The position numbers and the translations under genes are program-made. From NCBI RefSeq assembly GCF_050589645.1, contig NZ_JBNGOQ010000001.1, positions 124,001 to 188,000 of the forward strand: a stretch of 64,000 bases of DNA, given 5' to 3'. The first letter of the stretch is position 1; each line of letters opens with the position of its first letter. The notes below the pieces were generated by a model, which ran no database searches, was not told where the DNA came from, and saw only the letters and a program-made list of their open reading frames with translations. Positions 16,462-26,907 of this stretch are shown here, piece after piece. The DNA is from JBNGOQ01 sp050589645. Its GTDB lineage: Bacteria > Bacteroidota > Bacteroidia > Flavobacteriales > Flavobacteriaceae.

Positions 16462-19272
16462 ATGAAGACAAACAGCTTCAGGATGGTGCTGGTGCTATGC
16501 CTATTGGGAACGGCATCGGTGCTTGCCCAGACCAAAACGATTATGGGGACGGTCGCGGACCAGAACGGCTTCCCCCTGCCCGGGGTAAATGTGGTGATCA
16601 AAGGGAGCACCACCGGAACCCAGACCGATTTTGACGGGCAGTATTCCATTTCGGCCCAAGCGGGCCAAACCCTGGTTTTTTCCTATTTGGGGCAAAAGAC
16701 CGTTGAGCGCTCCATAGGGGCCTCCAATACCATTAATGTACAAATGGAGGAGGATGTAGAGAGCCTGGAAGAAGTGATTGTAACCGGACAAGGTTCGGGT
16801 ATCCAAAGAAGGAAACTTTCCACCACCGTGGATGTCTTAACAGCAGACGATATAGATAAACTTCCTGCGAATCAAATTGACCAATTACTGCAGGCTTCCG
16901 CGCCCAGCGCACAAATACGACTAAGCTCCGGTCAGCCAGGTACGGCCGCAATCATTAGGACAAGAGGTCCAATTTCTGCTGCAAGCTCCGCAACCCCTGT
17001 GGTCATTGTTGATGGGGTCCGGGTAGATAATCTGAACTCCAACCCTCAACTGGGCATAGGTACAGGAGGTGCAGATGTCTCAGCACTTGCCGATATTCCC
17101 GTGGAATCCATTGAAAGAATTGAATATATCAAAGGGGGTGCTGCCACTACACTATATGGTGCGGATGCCGCGAACGGTGTAATCCAGATTATAACCAAAA
17201 AGGGAAAAGCGGGCAAAAGCACTGCATTTTTCGAAAGTCGGTTGGGGATATTAAAGGCTACGGCCGACTTTTTGCACTACGAGCGAACGGGTGAAGCAAT
17301 TTTTGAACCCGGGTATTCCCAGGAATTCAGGACAGGCCTCAGCGGAGGCAGTGAAAAATTTTCGTATAATTTCGGTGGAAGCCTATATAAAGATGATTCT
17401 TTTAATGACTTGAACGAGCAAGTAAGACGGACCTTCACTTTAGGATTCAACGCGGAGATAAAGGACAATTTTAAATATCAGGGCTCTTTTTCCTATGTAG
17501 GGTTTGAATCCAATCTGGATTTCAATGCGAACACCAGTTTTTCGAGGTTTTCGGCCTTTGAAGGTGGAGGTAGGGGAAATTTGGATGAGTTGACCCTGGC
17601 CGAATGGATTCCTGAAAGGGACAGGGCAAGGGCCATCGGTGACTTGGTGGATATTACCAATAATACAAACCGTTTTACAGGCTCAAACAAATTCATTTAC
17701 GATATTACGGATTCCTTCCAGGTAAACGCTACGGTTGGAATTGATTACAGAACCACGGTCCAAGAGAATCTGCAAAGCAACGCCCTGCTTATCACCCAGG
17801 GAAGTATTGCCGAAGGCACTACAGATCAGGCCGCACTTCAGCGATTGATCAGAACCAATTTTGTGGCCACGGGGGACTTGAACTTTACACATAAGGCGGA
17901 ACTGGAAAACTACTCCTTTGTAACCATTTTGGGAGGACAGTTTTTTAGAACAACAGACAGACAGAACCTTCTTAGCGGTTCGGGAGGGGTAGATGGAACC
18001 AGAAAAATTGACAATTTCTCCACCCAGATAGCCCAGGACTTTGTTTTGGAAAACGCCAACTACGGGCTGTACTTTTTGGAGAATGTTGGTCTTTACGATG
18101 TGGCGTTCGTGGAATTCGGTGGTCGGCTCGATAGGAATACTTCTGCCGGTAGCAATACCAGTCCATTGTTACTGCCAAAAGTAGGAGTAACCTATAATTT
18201 TTCCGACCATGACTTCTATAGGAATGTGAATTTCAGCGATATTCTATCAACGATAAGATTGAGGGCCAACTACGGGGAAGCCACCAATTTTGCCCAACCT
18301 TTTTCACAGGACCGTACCTTTAGCTTGAGTTCGTTTTTGGGAACCCCTACCTTCACTTTCGCAAATCCCGGAAACAATGATTTGGTTTCGGAAAGGGTGA
18401 AGACCACAGAATTTGGATTGGAACTGGGCTTCTTTAACAACAGGTTAAATGTAAGTGGTACACGCTATGATGCGATAACCGAAGATGCCTTGTTCACTCC
18501 CCAAGCGCCTCCTTCACAAGGTCAGCAAAACCAAATTCAAAATATTGGTATGGTAGAGAACAAAGGTTGGGAATTTGAATTAAATGCAAATCCCGTTCGA
18601 ACGGGGAAACACAACTTAAATCTATCCATTTCATACAATATCAACGAAAATTTGGTGGTAAGCACCGGTGGGGGAGCTCCTTTTGTAGTCGGTGGTTTTA
18701 ATGTACTGGGCTCGGTGGTCGCGGAAGGTGAAAGTTTAGGATTTTTAAGGGGTACCGCCGCCATACTTCAAAACAATGGAAGCTATGTCTTTGAACCAAA
18801 TACCTCCTTGGGCAAAACCTTTGCCCCAAACTTTGGCTCCCTTAACCTTAACTACGCCTGGGGAAACTTTAATCTATTCGCTACGGGAGATTATCAGTTT
18901 GGAGGTAAAATTACGGACTTGAGTTTCCTTTTGAGACACTTGAGAGGGGTTGATAATACCGGGATTCCGGAAGCGTTGATAGGCACGACTACGCCCTTCA
19001 ATTATGTAAATTTCTTTGTGTTCGATAATGATTTCCTAAAAGTGAGGAACATTGGTGTTTCGTATGATTTTGAAAATATTTTGAAACCCTTTGCCAATGT
19101 AAGAGTCGGATTTACGGTAACCAACCCGTTTAACTTTACCGCAGGCCCGTTTGATCCTGAAACTACCGGTTCTGGTATCGGGAACCAAAACGGATTTTCC
19201 AGTGGAGGATTTGCCTATGGTACGGAATCACCGCCAAGAATTTTCATGAGTTCTTTAAAGTTTGAATTTTAA
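16462..19272 (+). CDS. SusC/RagA family TonB-dependent outer-membrane receptor
   Basis: A 936-residue outer-membrane transporter that works with the SusD-like lipoprotein encoded next. Order: signal peptide (1-22, ending VLAQ), carboxypeptidase-regulatory-like domain (about 25-100; GTVADQNGFPLPGVNVVIKG, QTDFDGQYSI), TonB box region (EEVIVTGQG), plug domain (about 115-230; PVVIVDGVRVDNL, IERIEYIKGGAATTLYGADA, ANGVIQIITKKG) and a 22-strand barrel ending in aromatic MSSLKFEF. It is shorter than the usual 1000-1100 residues. Substrate unknown; no glycoside hydrolase is nearby, so a glycan locus is not supported. Confidence 0.95.
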   Translation: MKTNSFRMVLVLCLLGTASVLAQTKTIMGTVADQNGFPLPGVNVVIKGSTTGTQTDFDGQYSISAQAGQTLVFSYLGQKTVERSIGASNTINVQMEEDVESLEEVIVTGQGSGIQRRKLSTTVDVLTADDIDKLPANQIDQLLQASAPSAQIRLSSGQPGTAAIIRTRGPISAASSATPVVIVDGVRVDNLNSNPQLGIGTGGADVSALADIPVESIERIEYIKGGAATTLYGADAANGVIQIITKKGKAGKSTAFFESRLGILKATADFLHYERTGEAIFEPGYSQEFRTGLSGGSEKFSYNFGGSLYKDDSFNDLNEQVRRTFTLGFNAEIKDNFKYQGSFSYVGFESNLDFNANTSFSRFSAFEGGGRGNLDELTLAEWIPERDRARAIGDLVDITNNTNRFTGSNKFIYDITDSFQVNATVGIDYRTTVQENLQSNALLITQGSIAEGTTDQAALQRLIRTNFVATGDLNFTHKAELENYSFVTILGGQFFRTTDRQNLLSGSGGVDGTRKIDNFSTQIAQDFVLENANYGLYFLENVGLYDVAFVEFGGRLDRNTSAGSNTSPLLLPKVGVTYNFSDHDFYRNVNFSDILSTIRLRANYGEATNFAQPFSQDRTFSLSSFLGTPTFTFANPGNNDLVSERVKTTEFGLELGFFNNRLNVSGTRYDAITEDALFTPQAPPSQGQQNQIQNIGMVENKGWEFELNANPVRTGKHNLNLSISYNINENLVVSTGGGAPFVVGGFNVLGSVVAEGESLGFLRGTAAILQNNGSYVFEPNTSLGKTFAPNFGSLNLNYAWGNFNLFATGDYQFGGKITDLSFLLRHLRGVDNTGIPEALIGTTTPFNYVNFFVFDNDFLKVRNIGVSYDFENILKPFANVRVGFTVTNPFNFTAGPFDPETTGSGIGNQNGFSSGGFAYGTESPPRIFMSSLKFEF

Positions 19273-19290
19273 CCGAAAGAAATTAGAGAT

Positions 19291-20736
19291 ATGAGAAAAG
19301 TAGTTTTAATAATATATTCAGCTTTGTTTACCCTAAGCTGTACGGACAATTTTAGCAGCGTGGTAGATTTCACACAAGTGGAGAATCCCAATTTGTCCGA
19401 AGCCTCGGTGGTAGGGCAACCCAATTCTTCCATCATCTGGCTCGCCGGATTGGAAAGGGAATTGGCGTTCTGCTACAATGAAATTTTAATATTGGCAGAA
19501 TTGGGTTCTGACAATTATATGAATACCCAAACTTTTTTTAGCCAATTTTTAGACCAACTAGAACTTCAAAATACCGACCCGGACCTTCGGGATTTTACTA
19601 GGGAGATACAACGTCTCAGGGAAATGGCCTTGTTTGGTTTGGAAAGCGTGGGTCCCGCAGATCCAGAATATACCACGACCACGGAAGCGGAATTCCAGTA
19701 CTTTTTGGGATTGGCCCATATGTATGCCGCGATGTACTTTCCGGCATTGCCGCAGGAACCTATAGGGCCTGCGATACCGGCCGCTCAGCATTATGAGCAT
19801 GCCTTGTCGGCATTTGCCAGCGCAATAACTCTAAACCCATTGCCAGAATATTATCTTGCCACAGCTAGAGTAAATTATTATACAGGAAACAAGACAGCTG
19901 CAGTTTCCGCAGCTCGGCAGGCCTTGGCGCTTAATGCTAAATTAGATCGGTTCGTTCGTTTTGATGAAGCGGCTCCAGGGGGCGTCCCTCCTGGAACCAA
20001 CCCATCAAATGTTATGGAAAGCGCCCTGTTCGAACGCGCTACCTTTGATGATTTCCAGCCCCTGCCCACACTGGATTTCCTGGATCCAAAATATTCTTTT
20101 TTAACTGCTGAAGAGGATGCACCGGTGCATTACCTTAAAGCTGAAGAAGCACTTTTGATTCTGGCCGAAGCCAATCTTTCGGATAACAAGATTGACGCCG
20201 CTAGGGTCAATTTAACCGAATTGTTGGCATTGGTTGCAACCAGGGAAACCAGAAATATAGACGACTCCACGGAAGGCAGAATACAGGTAGCCCCCGGTTC
20301 CCGGCCAAACAAGGCTTCCGTGGTTGTCAATGGCAGAAGGGGATTGGTGTTGGATAGGCAAGCGGGAAATGTAGACGTTCCATCGGTTTCTGGCACCTCG
20401 CTTACCGCTGCTGATATTGCTGGCCTAAAGGCTGATGATGCTGGGCTGGAGTTATTGTACAGAACTAGGCAGGAAGTGTTTATCGCTGAAGGTTTGCGAT
20501 TTGTGGATATGGGCCTAAAGTTGATCATTGACGAGAACGAGGTACTGCAAAATGAAAACATCAATAAGGGTGATTTAGGGACGGTCCCATTAATTCCGGC
20601 ATTCATTTCTTCGGTCGTAAAAAGTTTGGATGCCATTACCTATGATCCGACCAAAGGCGTTGCTACAACGGTCATCAATGTCAATCAAATTTTGGTCGCC
20701 AATAAATCCACCCCTGAAGTATTACCGTTCCATTAA
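19291..20736 (+). CDS. SusD/RagB-like surface lipoprotein
   Basis: A 481-residue lipoprotein (MRKVVLIIYSALFTLSC, lipobox TLSC) that should cap the SusC-like barrel and bind its ligand. The chain is mostly helical with TPR-like segments (YEHALSAFASAITLNPLPEY, AAVSAARQALALNAKLDRF). The C-terminal SusD-like signature appears as YLKAEEALLILAEANL and RTRQEVFIAEGLRFVDMGLK. It starts 18 bp after susC and ends before a strong terminator. Overall it diverges from classical SusD, so the assignment rests on these motifs plus position. Confidence 0.88.
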   Translation: MRKVVLIIYSALFTLSCTDNFSSVVDFTQVENPNLSEASVVGQPNSSIIWLAGLERELAFCYNEILILAELGSDNYMNTQTFFSQFLDQLELQNTDPDLRDFTREIQRLREMALFGLESVGPADPEYTTTTEAEFQYFLGLAHMYAAMYFPALPQEPIGPAIPAAQHYEHALSAFASAITLNPLPEYYLATARVNYYTGNKTAAVSAARQALALNAKLDRFVRFDEAAPGGVPPGTNPSNVMESALFERATFDDFQPLPTLDFLDPKYSFLTAEEDAPVHYLKAEEALLILAEANLSDNKIDAARVNLTELLALVATRETRNIDDSTEGRIQVAPGSRPNKASVVVNGRRGLVLDRQAGNVDVPSVSGTSLTAADIAGLKADDAGLELLYRTRQEVFIAEGLRFVDMGLKLIIDENEVLQNENINKGDLGTVPLIPAFISSVVKSLDAITYDPTKGVATTVINVNQILVANKSTPEVLPFH

Positions 20737-20794
20737 ACCATCGTGAAAACTTTGGCCGTCCACAGGAGCACTTGGCAAACAAAGATCCATACCA

Positions 20795-21227
20795 CAAGAA
20801 AAAAGCCCCGGCATTGCTGTCGGGGCTTTTTTTTAGTTAAGTAGGTTTAGATAAAATTTGGTTTGTTACCGTTTAGCTTTTAGGTCAAGTGCGCGATTTG
20901 GGGAACCTAGCACTTTGAATTAAGGCCCGGATTCGATTTGGGACAAACCCGATTACTTAATTACAAGGTAAATGTATATCAGTTTAAGCAAAGCGCTAAA
21001 TTTTTGTTGTGAACTATCCTTTAAGTGTTGTGTAAAATAGCAACGGCATTTTTCTTCGACAAACAACATGGTTTTTGGCGCATAAATGCATCGTTTTCGA
21101 TGGAGCTGAAACTATTCTTTTACAATTAAGTACGCAAGTGTTAGTAGTTTGCCCTTGCCCCTATGTATCATTGTTGACACTATAAATACCTGAAAATTAG
21201 GTATCTTGTATAGGTCAATCCTTTGAG
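20795..21227. repeat. Duplicated leader/promoter region, copy A (before HTCS-1)
   Basis: From the terminator to the HTCS-1 ATG this non-coding stretch aligns along its length with 29128-29536. Shared blocks include AAGTAGGTTT, GATAAAATTTGG, AGGTCAAGTGC, GGAACCTAGCACTTT, ACTTAATTACA and GGTATCTTGTA; an extended -7-like box TATCTTG is at 21202-21208. Motif-like TTCTTCGA occurs at 21053 and a second TCGA at 21097. No ORF was found in its 433 bases. Confidence 0.8.
20805..20834 (+). terminator. Rho-independent terminator after susD
   Basis: GCCCCG (20805-20810), a 10-base loop, CGGGGC (20821-20826), then eight T. It stops the susCD transcript about 70 bases after the susD stop codon. Stem and loop are the reverse complement of the terminator at 15333-15352. 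Confidence 0.85.
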
Positions 21228-24200
21228 ATGAAACGACTTCTGCTGCTTTTCTTTCTGCCTATAACATTGCTTTCACAGTCAAATGCGGATAGTACACAAT
21301 TAGAATTAAGTGGATTTGCCCTGGGCTCTAAAAAGTATCAGGAATTGGGAATGCCTTATATGCAACACTACGGGCCAGACGATTATAATACGACAAGGCC
21401 GGATAATCAGACATTGGTACAGGGAGACAATGGTTTAATGTATATAGGCAATAGTAAAGGGGTATTGGAATTTGATGGGGTGGATTGGCGGTTGATCCAG
21501 TTGCCCAACAGGAGTCTTATCAGGACCTTGGTGAAAAATGAAAAAGGGACCATATTTGTGGGCGGATTTAATGAACTGGGGTATCTAAAACCAGACTCTT
21601 TGGGCTTCACAACTTTTAAGTCCATTAGATCCGAAATGGATTCCGTTTATCAAGATTTCCGCTATCTCCACAATAGTTACACCTTCCAAAATGCCGTATT
21701 CTTTCAGTCAAGAGATCACCTATTCCGTTGGTCGGACAATCGGTTTAAAATATGGTCCCCCGAGCAAGAAATTATTTATTCATCGGTAGCGAATGGATCT
21801 CTTTATGTACAGGATAATGAAAAAGACTTATATAAACTGGAAGGAAACCAACTGCAGTTCATCACCCCATTTGATCACTATATAAGCTCCATTCTAGCAC
21901 TTGACGCCAATAAAACGCTTGTCGCAACACGACAAAACGGCCTCTTCCTCCTGAAGCAGGATAAACTTATTCCCTTTCGCGTCCCCGTGGAAGCCTATTT
22001 AAAGAAGAATTATATTGTGAACTGCAAGAGCATGCCCAATGGATGGATTACCATTGGTACCGGGAACGGAGGATTGGTGGTGATAGACAAGGAAGGCGCA
22101 CTAGTGAACCTATTTGATAAGACCAAAGGGTTATTGAACAACAGTGTCCTCGCGCAAGAATTGGACGATCAAGGGGGCCTTTGGCTTGGGTTAAACTATG
22201 GAATAAGTCGTATTGAGTTGCTCTCGCCCTATTCAATTTTTGATGGGCGAATGGGGGTCCATGGCTTTGTTAATACAATTACGAGGCACCAGGGGGATGT
22301 GTTCGCAGGAAGCATTGAGGGCTTATTAAAACTTAAGACGGGCCAAGGGCCCACTAATAGAGGGTTTGAAGAGGTGCAAGGAGTTGGATCTACTTTTTAT
22401 TTGTCAGAGATTAATCAGGAATTATTTATAGCCACTACAAAAGGAACCGTTAACTATCACAAGGGTGAAATCGAAAAACTGGATGAAAGAAGAGCTGGTG
22501 CTTTATTGCATTCCAAAAAGGATTCCACCGTAATCTATCTTGGGCTTTTTGATGGTTTGGCAGGTTTAAAAAAGGAGAACGGTATTTGGAAACCCCTAGG
22601 TAAAATTAAGGATATTGACGATGATATCAGGGAACTGGTAGAATTGGATGATGGGAAACTTTGGATGGAATCACAAATAGATGGCGTGTGGTTGGTTGAC
22701 TTTTACAAGGACGGCACCTTCGATTGGGAAAACCCCCAGATTAAAAGGTTTCTGGCCAATAAAGAGCTGCCTCCCGGTTGGTTGTTTTTACATTCCATTA
22801 AGGGAGAGGCGCTATTTGAAATAGGCGGGACAATCTATAGATACAACCAAGATCGAGATTCCATAATGCCGGATACTTCCTTTGGGGAACCCTTTGGATT
22901 CAAAGGGGATATCGTACCTAAACTTGAGGATAAAAATGGCAACTTATGGATGTTGGGTCAATTTACGGAAACTGAAGAGGAGGAAAAGCAGCGTACGGTG
23001 TCTATTCCCAGAGCAGACGGGAGCTATGAAGTAATCCATATCAATGACAATCGAATAACCCATGGGGTGAAAAAAGCCCTGTTCCCTGATGGAATGGAGG
23101 TGCTTTGGTATGGGGGACCGGACGGAATTATCAGGCAGGACCTAAAACAAAGTGTCCCACGAATCGAAGATTTTGAAACACTGGTAAGGAAAATATCGGT
23201 TAATGCAGATTCTGCAATCTATGGAGGAAGTGGAAAATTTGATGAAACTTTATTGGACTTTAAAAGTAACACACTCCGATTTGAGTACGCCGCACCGAAC
23301 TACAATGAAATCTCCAGGAATAGGTATCAATACTACCTGGAGGGTTATGATGAAAACTGGTCGGATTGGACCGAAGAAACAAGAAAGGACTATACACAAA
23401 TTCATGAAGGTAATTACACCTTCAGGGTTAAGGCGAAAAACATTTATGAACAGGTGAGCGCGGAGGGGAGGTACCCGTTTGCAATTCTACCACCCTGGTA
23501 CCGTTCCTGGTGGGCCTATGGTCTATATTTTCTCCTGTTTGCTGCTTTTTTATATACCTTATTGCAATGGCGCTCAAGACAACTAAAGAGAAAAAACGAG
23601 GCTTTGGAAAAATTAATCGCCGTTAGAACCTCCGAAGTACAACACCAGGCCAATCAACTAAAAATCCAAGCTGAAAAGTTGTTGGAATTGGATCAGGCGA
23701 AATCACGATTTTTTGCGAATATCTCCCATGAGTTCCGTACGCCACTTACCTTGATCAAGGGCCCCATAGAACAACTGGAGCAAAATTTTCATGAGAAATT
23801 AAGCATGGAAAATGTTAAGATGATCCGGCGCAATGCCAATCGGGTGCTCAGTATGGTAAACCAGTTGTTGGACCTGTCGAAAATTGATGAAGGCAGTCTA
23901 AAGTTGGCCCCTACAGAAGGCGATGTGTATAAATGTCTCAGGGCAGCCACCTCCTCCTTTAACTCCCATGCCGCACAACGCAACATAGATTATAGGGTAC
24001 AGATTCCCCAAACGGTGCTTTGGGCTTCTTTTGATCGGGATAAATTGGAAAACATCATCTACAACCTATTGAGCAATGCCTTTAAATTTAGCGGGGATGG
24101 CTCCGAAATTGCTTTCAGTGTATCTTACGGGGAAGGCGGACTTCAAATCTTGGTATCTGATTCGGGCAAGGGTATTCCGAAAGAAAAAATCCCCTTTATT

Positions 24201-25217
24201 TTTGACAGATTCTACCAAGTAGATAGTTCTACAACAAAGGAAAAGGAGGGGTCCGGCATAGGCCTTTCGCTTTCTAGGGACTTGGTGGAACTTATGGATG
24301 GTACCGTTACCGTAGCTAGCGAACCCAACAAGGGAACGATATTTACCGTCCAACTCCCACTAGAGGAAATACGAACCGGACAGCGCAAAAAAGCAGAGGA
24401 CGATAATACTGCTTACCTGGGTAGGCCCCAACACAAGAACCCTTTTGTCCTAACCAAAGTGGACAAAAGAAACCTTCCGACGATATTGTTGGTTGAGGAT
24501 AATATTGATATGCGGAGTTTTATTACCGAACAGTTAGTACAGTTTTATAAGATTAAGGAGGCCAAGGATGGTAAGGCTGGGTTGAAAAAAGCCATTACAG
24601 AACCACCGGACTTGGTTATTACCGATCTGATGATGCCCAAGATGGACGGAATAGAACTCTGCAAGAAGTTGAAAACCGATGTACATACCAGCCATATTCC
24701 TGTAATTATGCTAACGGCCAAAGCGGGCATGGATAATAAATTGGAAGGCTTGGAAACCGGGGCGGACGACTACCTTACCAAACCCTTTGATGCCAAGGAA
24801 CTCGTGGTACGCACCAAAAACCTTATTGAACAACGCCAAAAACTTAGGGAATTGTATACCAACACAGAAATCCAGGTAGATCCCAAGAAAGTGACGGTTA
24901 CCTCCATTGATCAAAAATTCCTGGAACAGGTATTGGACCTGTTGGAAGAAAACTATCCGAATTCCGATTTTGGTGTCCCGCAAATGCAAAAGGCCCTGGC
25001 CATGAGCAAGACACAATTACATCGAAAGTTAAAAGCGTTGACCAACGAGGCTCCCGGGGAACTACTGCGTAACTTCCGACTCAAAAGAGCCGCCCAACTC
25101 CTCTCCCAAAAGGCCGATAGTGTTACCCAGATCGCCTACCAAGTTGGATTTAACAACCTCTCTTATTTTGCAAAGTGCTTCAAGGAATTATATGGGGTAG
25201 CGCCCTCCGCTTATTGA
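21228..25217 (+). CDS. Hybrid two-component system (HTCS-1): propeller sensor, kinase, receiver, AraC
   Basis: A 1329-residue membrane regulator that joins sensing and transcription control in one chain. Order: signal peptide (1-17), periplasmic Reg_prop-type beta-propeller (about 40-660), Y_Y_Y domain (about 685-750; YQYYLEGYDENWSDWTEE), one membrane helix (about 760-782), coiled coil, histidine kinase (H834 in SHEFRTPL; ATPase boxes NLLSNAFKF, DSGKGIP, GSGIGLSLS), receiver (phospho-acceptor D1133 in VITDLMMPKMDG) and C-terminal AraC domain (KALTNEAPGELLRNFRLKRA ... YGVAPSAY). It sits right after susCD, which it may control. From the H-box on it is nearly identical to HTCS-2, but the sensor is unrelated. 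Confidence 0.95.
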   Translation: MKRLLLLFFLPITLLSQSNADSTQLELSGFALGSKKYQELGMPYMQHYGPDDYNTTRPDNQTLVQGDNGLMYIGNSKGVLEFDGVDWRLIQLPNRSLIRTLVKNEKGTIFVGGFNELGYLKPDSLGFTTFKSIRSEMDSVYQDFRYLHNSYTFQNAVFFQSRDHLFRWSDNRFKIWSPEQEIIYSSVANGSLYVQDNEKDLYKLEGNQLQFITPFDHYISSILALDANKTLVATRQNGLFLLKQDKLIPFRVPVEAYLKKNYIVNCKSMPNGWITIGTGNGGLVVIDKEGALVNLFDKTKGLLNNSVLAQELDDQGGLWLGLNYGISRIELLSPYSIFDGRMGVHGFVNTITRHQGDVFAGSIEGLLKLKTGQGPTNRGFEEVQGVGSTFYLSEINQELFIATTKGTVNYHKGEIEKLDERRAGALLHSKKDSTVIYLGLFDGLAGLKKENGIWKPLGKIKDIDDDIRELVELDDGKLWMESQIDGVWLVDFYKDGTFDWENPQIKRFLANKELPPGWLFLHSIKGEALFEIGGTIYRYNQDRDSIMPDTSFGEPFGFKGDIVPKLEDKNGNLWMLGQFTETEEEEKQRTVSIPRADGSYEVIHINDNRITHGVKKALFPDGMEVLWYGGPDGIIRQDLKQSVPRIEDFETLVRKISVNADSAIYGGSGKFDETLLDFKSNTLRFEYAAPNYNEISRNRYQYYLEGYDENWSDWTEETRKDYTQIHEGNYTFRVKAKNIYEQVSAEGRYPFAILPPWYRSWWAYGLYFLLFAAFLYTLLQWRSRQLKRKNEALEKLIAVRTSEVQHQANQLKIQAEKLLELDQAKSRFFANISHEFRTPLTLIKGPIEQLEQNFHEKLSMENVKMIRRNANRVLSMVNQLLDLSKIDEGSLKLAPTEGDVYKCLRAATSSFNSHAAQRNIDYRVQIPQTVLWASFDRDKLENIIYNLLSNAFKFSGDGSEIAFSVSYGEGGLQILVSDSGKGIPKEKIPFIFDRFYQVDSSTTKEKEGSGIGLSLSRDLVELMDGTVTVASEPNKGTIFTVQLPLEEIRTGQRKKAEDDNTAYLGRPQHKNPFVLTKVDKRNLPTILLVEDNIDMRSFITEQLVQFYKIKEAKDGKAGLKKAITEPPDLVITDLMMPKMDGIELCKKLKTDVHTSHIPVIMLTAKAGMDNKLEGLETGADDYLTKPFDAKELVVRTKNLIEQRQKLRELYTNTEIQVDPKKVTVTSIDQKFLEQVLDLLEENYPNSDFGVPQMQKALAMSKTQLHRKLKALTNEAPGELLRNFRLKRAAQLLSQKADSVTQIAYQVGFNNLSYFAKCFKELYGVAPSAY

Positions 25218-25464
25218 AAACCCAAATTTTCCCGGGGAATTTTCGGGCGTAAAAACGCTATTCTTACCAAGCATACTTCAATCCGGCCCATCTATGGCCC
25301 AAAGACGGCCATGTATCATTTACCCTCCAATTTTAAAGCTTGGAACCATGTTGTTATCATCTGGAACCCAGCTATTAGTCTTCCTGGACCCAGCAAAATA
25401 CATTTGGGTTGTTAGCATATAGTCCCCCAAAAATGTAATCGTTTAGCAACAAAAAAAGTGAACT

Positions 25465-26826
25465 ATGAAATACCTAAGACAAAGAGGGGATCAAAAACAA
25501 TTTGGAAACACATGTATCGGCAAACTGATTCTATCCGTTCTGTTCTTGGCCGTTATCGGAAGTTGCAGCAAGAGTGAAACAGGTGGCATGGGCATGGTAG
25601 ATGATGATCCCATGATCGGCAATCCACAAAACAATGCTGCTCCTAGTAATTTTAACCTAATTGGCGTAACAGATGGGACCTTGGATGTGGACCTACGACC
25701 GGCATTTAGCTGGGAGACGGCTGCCGATCCGGAAGGAGGCCAGGTACTATATGACTTGTACCTGGGCAAGGAGAATCCACCCACAGCAGTTTTTGCGGCA
25801 GATATCGACGCCACAACTTTTACCATACAGGACCGTCTACACCTAATCGACACTTATTATTGGAAGGTGGTGGCAAAGGATGCTGAAGGTAATGGTACGG
25901 AAAGCAGCACCTTCAGTTTTACCACACGCGATCTGGGCATCCCAAACGGGGGGCCCATAACGTCTGCTGCCGATTTTTCCGAAAGACGCAACCATACGGC
26001 CATAGCGTTCCAAAACAAATTATGGGTGATTGGCGGAGTGGAACTTCCCATGCTCGATAAGCTAAACGATGTTTGGTACAGTGACGACGGCGATACGTGG
26101 AGTCTGGCCACGGCTTCCGCGGATTTTTCCATAAGACGGGCCCATACCACGGTAGTATTTGACGATAAACTCTGGGTGATCGGGGGCTTAAACGATGCAC
26201 TCTTCCCTGCTTCCAATACCTATTTGAACGATGTATGGTACAGTAGTGATGGGGTGACCTGGACAGAGGCGACCCCGGATGCCGGTTTTGTAAAAAGGGC
26301 GTTTCACACGTCTGCGGTATTTGATGGCAAAATTTGGGTAATCGGTGGGACCGAAGAAAGTAGTCTTCGGCTTAGGGATGTATGGTACAGTAGTGATGGG
26401 GTAACTTGGACGGAAGCCACCTCCAGCGCAAACTTTCAATCCAGGGGAAACCATACGACCGAAGTGTTCGATAATAAACTTTGGGTCATAGGCGGCTTCG
26501 GGAGCACTGAAATGAACGATGTCTGGTATAGCAGCGATGGGGCCAACTGGACCGAAGCTACCGACACAGCCGGTTTTCCCGCAAGAACTGGCCTTACCTC
26601 CGTGGTGTTCGAGGATAAATTATGGGTCATAGGCGGCTTTGACACTTCCAATTCCTTCCTGGACGACGTATGGCACAGCAGTGACGGAATTAGCTGGACG
26701 CAAACGCCCCTAGAAAATGGGTTTAAAGGACGATTGGGACACACCACAACGGTACTGGACCACAAAATTTGGCTCATTGCCGGAGATGTGGGCAGTTACC
26801 AGCATGATGTGTGGGCTTTGGAATAG
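25465..26826 (+). CDS. Kelch-repeat lipoprotein with Fn3-like domain
   Basis: 453 residues. A long basic N-terminus precedes the hydrophobic signal and lipobox (IGSC). An Fn3-like domain (about 55-150; FSWETAADPEGGQVLYDLYL) is followed by six kelch-type repeats of about 45-50 residues with the core H-T-x-x-V/A-F-x-x-K-L/I-W-V-I-GG and DVWYSSDGVTWTEAT, so a six-bladed surface propeller is expected. The repeats are alike at DNA level too. It is the first gene after HTCS-1. Role unknown; adhesion or ligand capture is a guess. Confidence 0.85.
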   Translation: MKYLRQRGDQKQFGNTCIGKLILSVLFLAVIGSCSKSETGGMGMVDDDPMIGNPQNNAAPSNFNLIGVTDGTLDVDLRPAFSWETAADPEGGQVLYDLYLGKENPPTAVFAADIDATTFTIQDRLHLIDTYYWKVVAKDAEGNGTESSTFSFTTRDLGIPNGGPITSAADFSERRNHTAIAFQNKLWVIGGVELPMLDKLNDVWYSDDGDTWSLATASADFSIRRAHTTVVFDDKLWVIGGLNDALFPASNTYLNDVWYSSDGVTWTEATPDAGFVKRAFHTSAVFDGKIWVIGGTEESSLRLRDVWYSSDGVTWTEATSSANFQSRGNHTTEVFDNKLWVIGGFGSTEMNDVWYSSDGANWTEATDTAGFPARTGLTSVVFEDKLWVIGGFDTSNSFLDDVWHSSDGISWTQTPLENGFKGRLGHTTTVLDHKIWLIAGDVGSYQHDVWALE

Positions 26827-26907
26827 GCGACGCCCCAAAAGATGGATACACGAGCCCCAAACAACAATTTTTGAACCTTGAACCCCCAGAACTTAAAATT
26901 TGGAACG

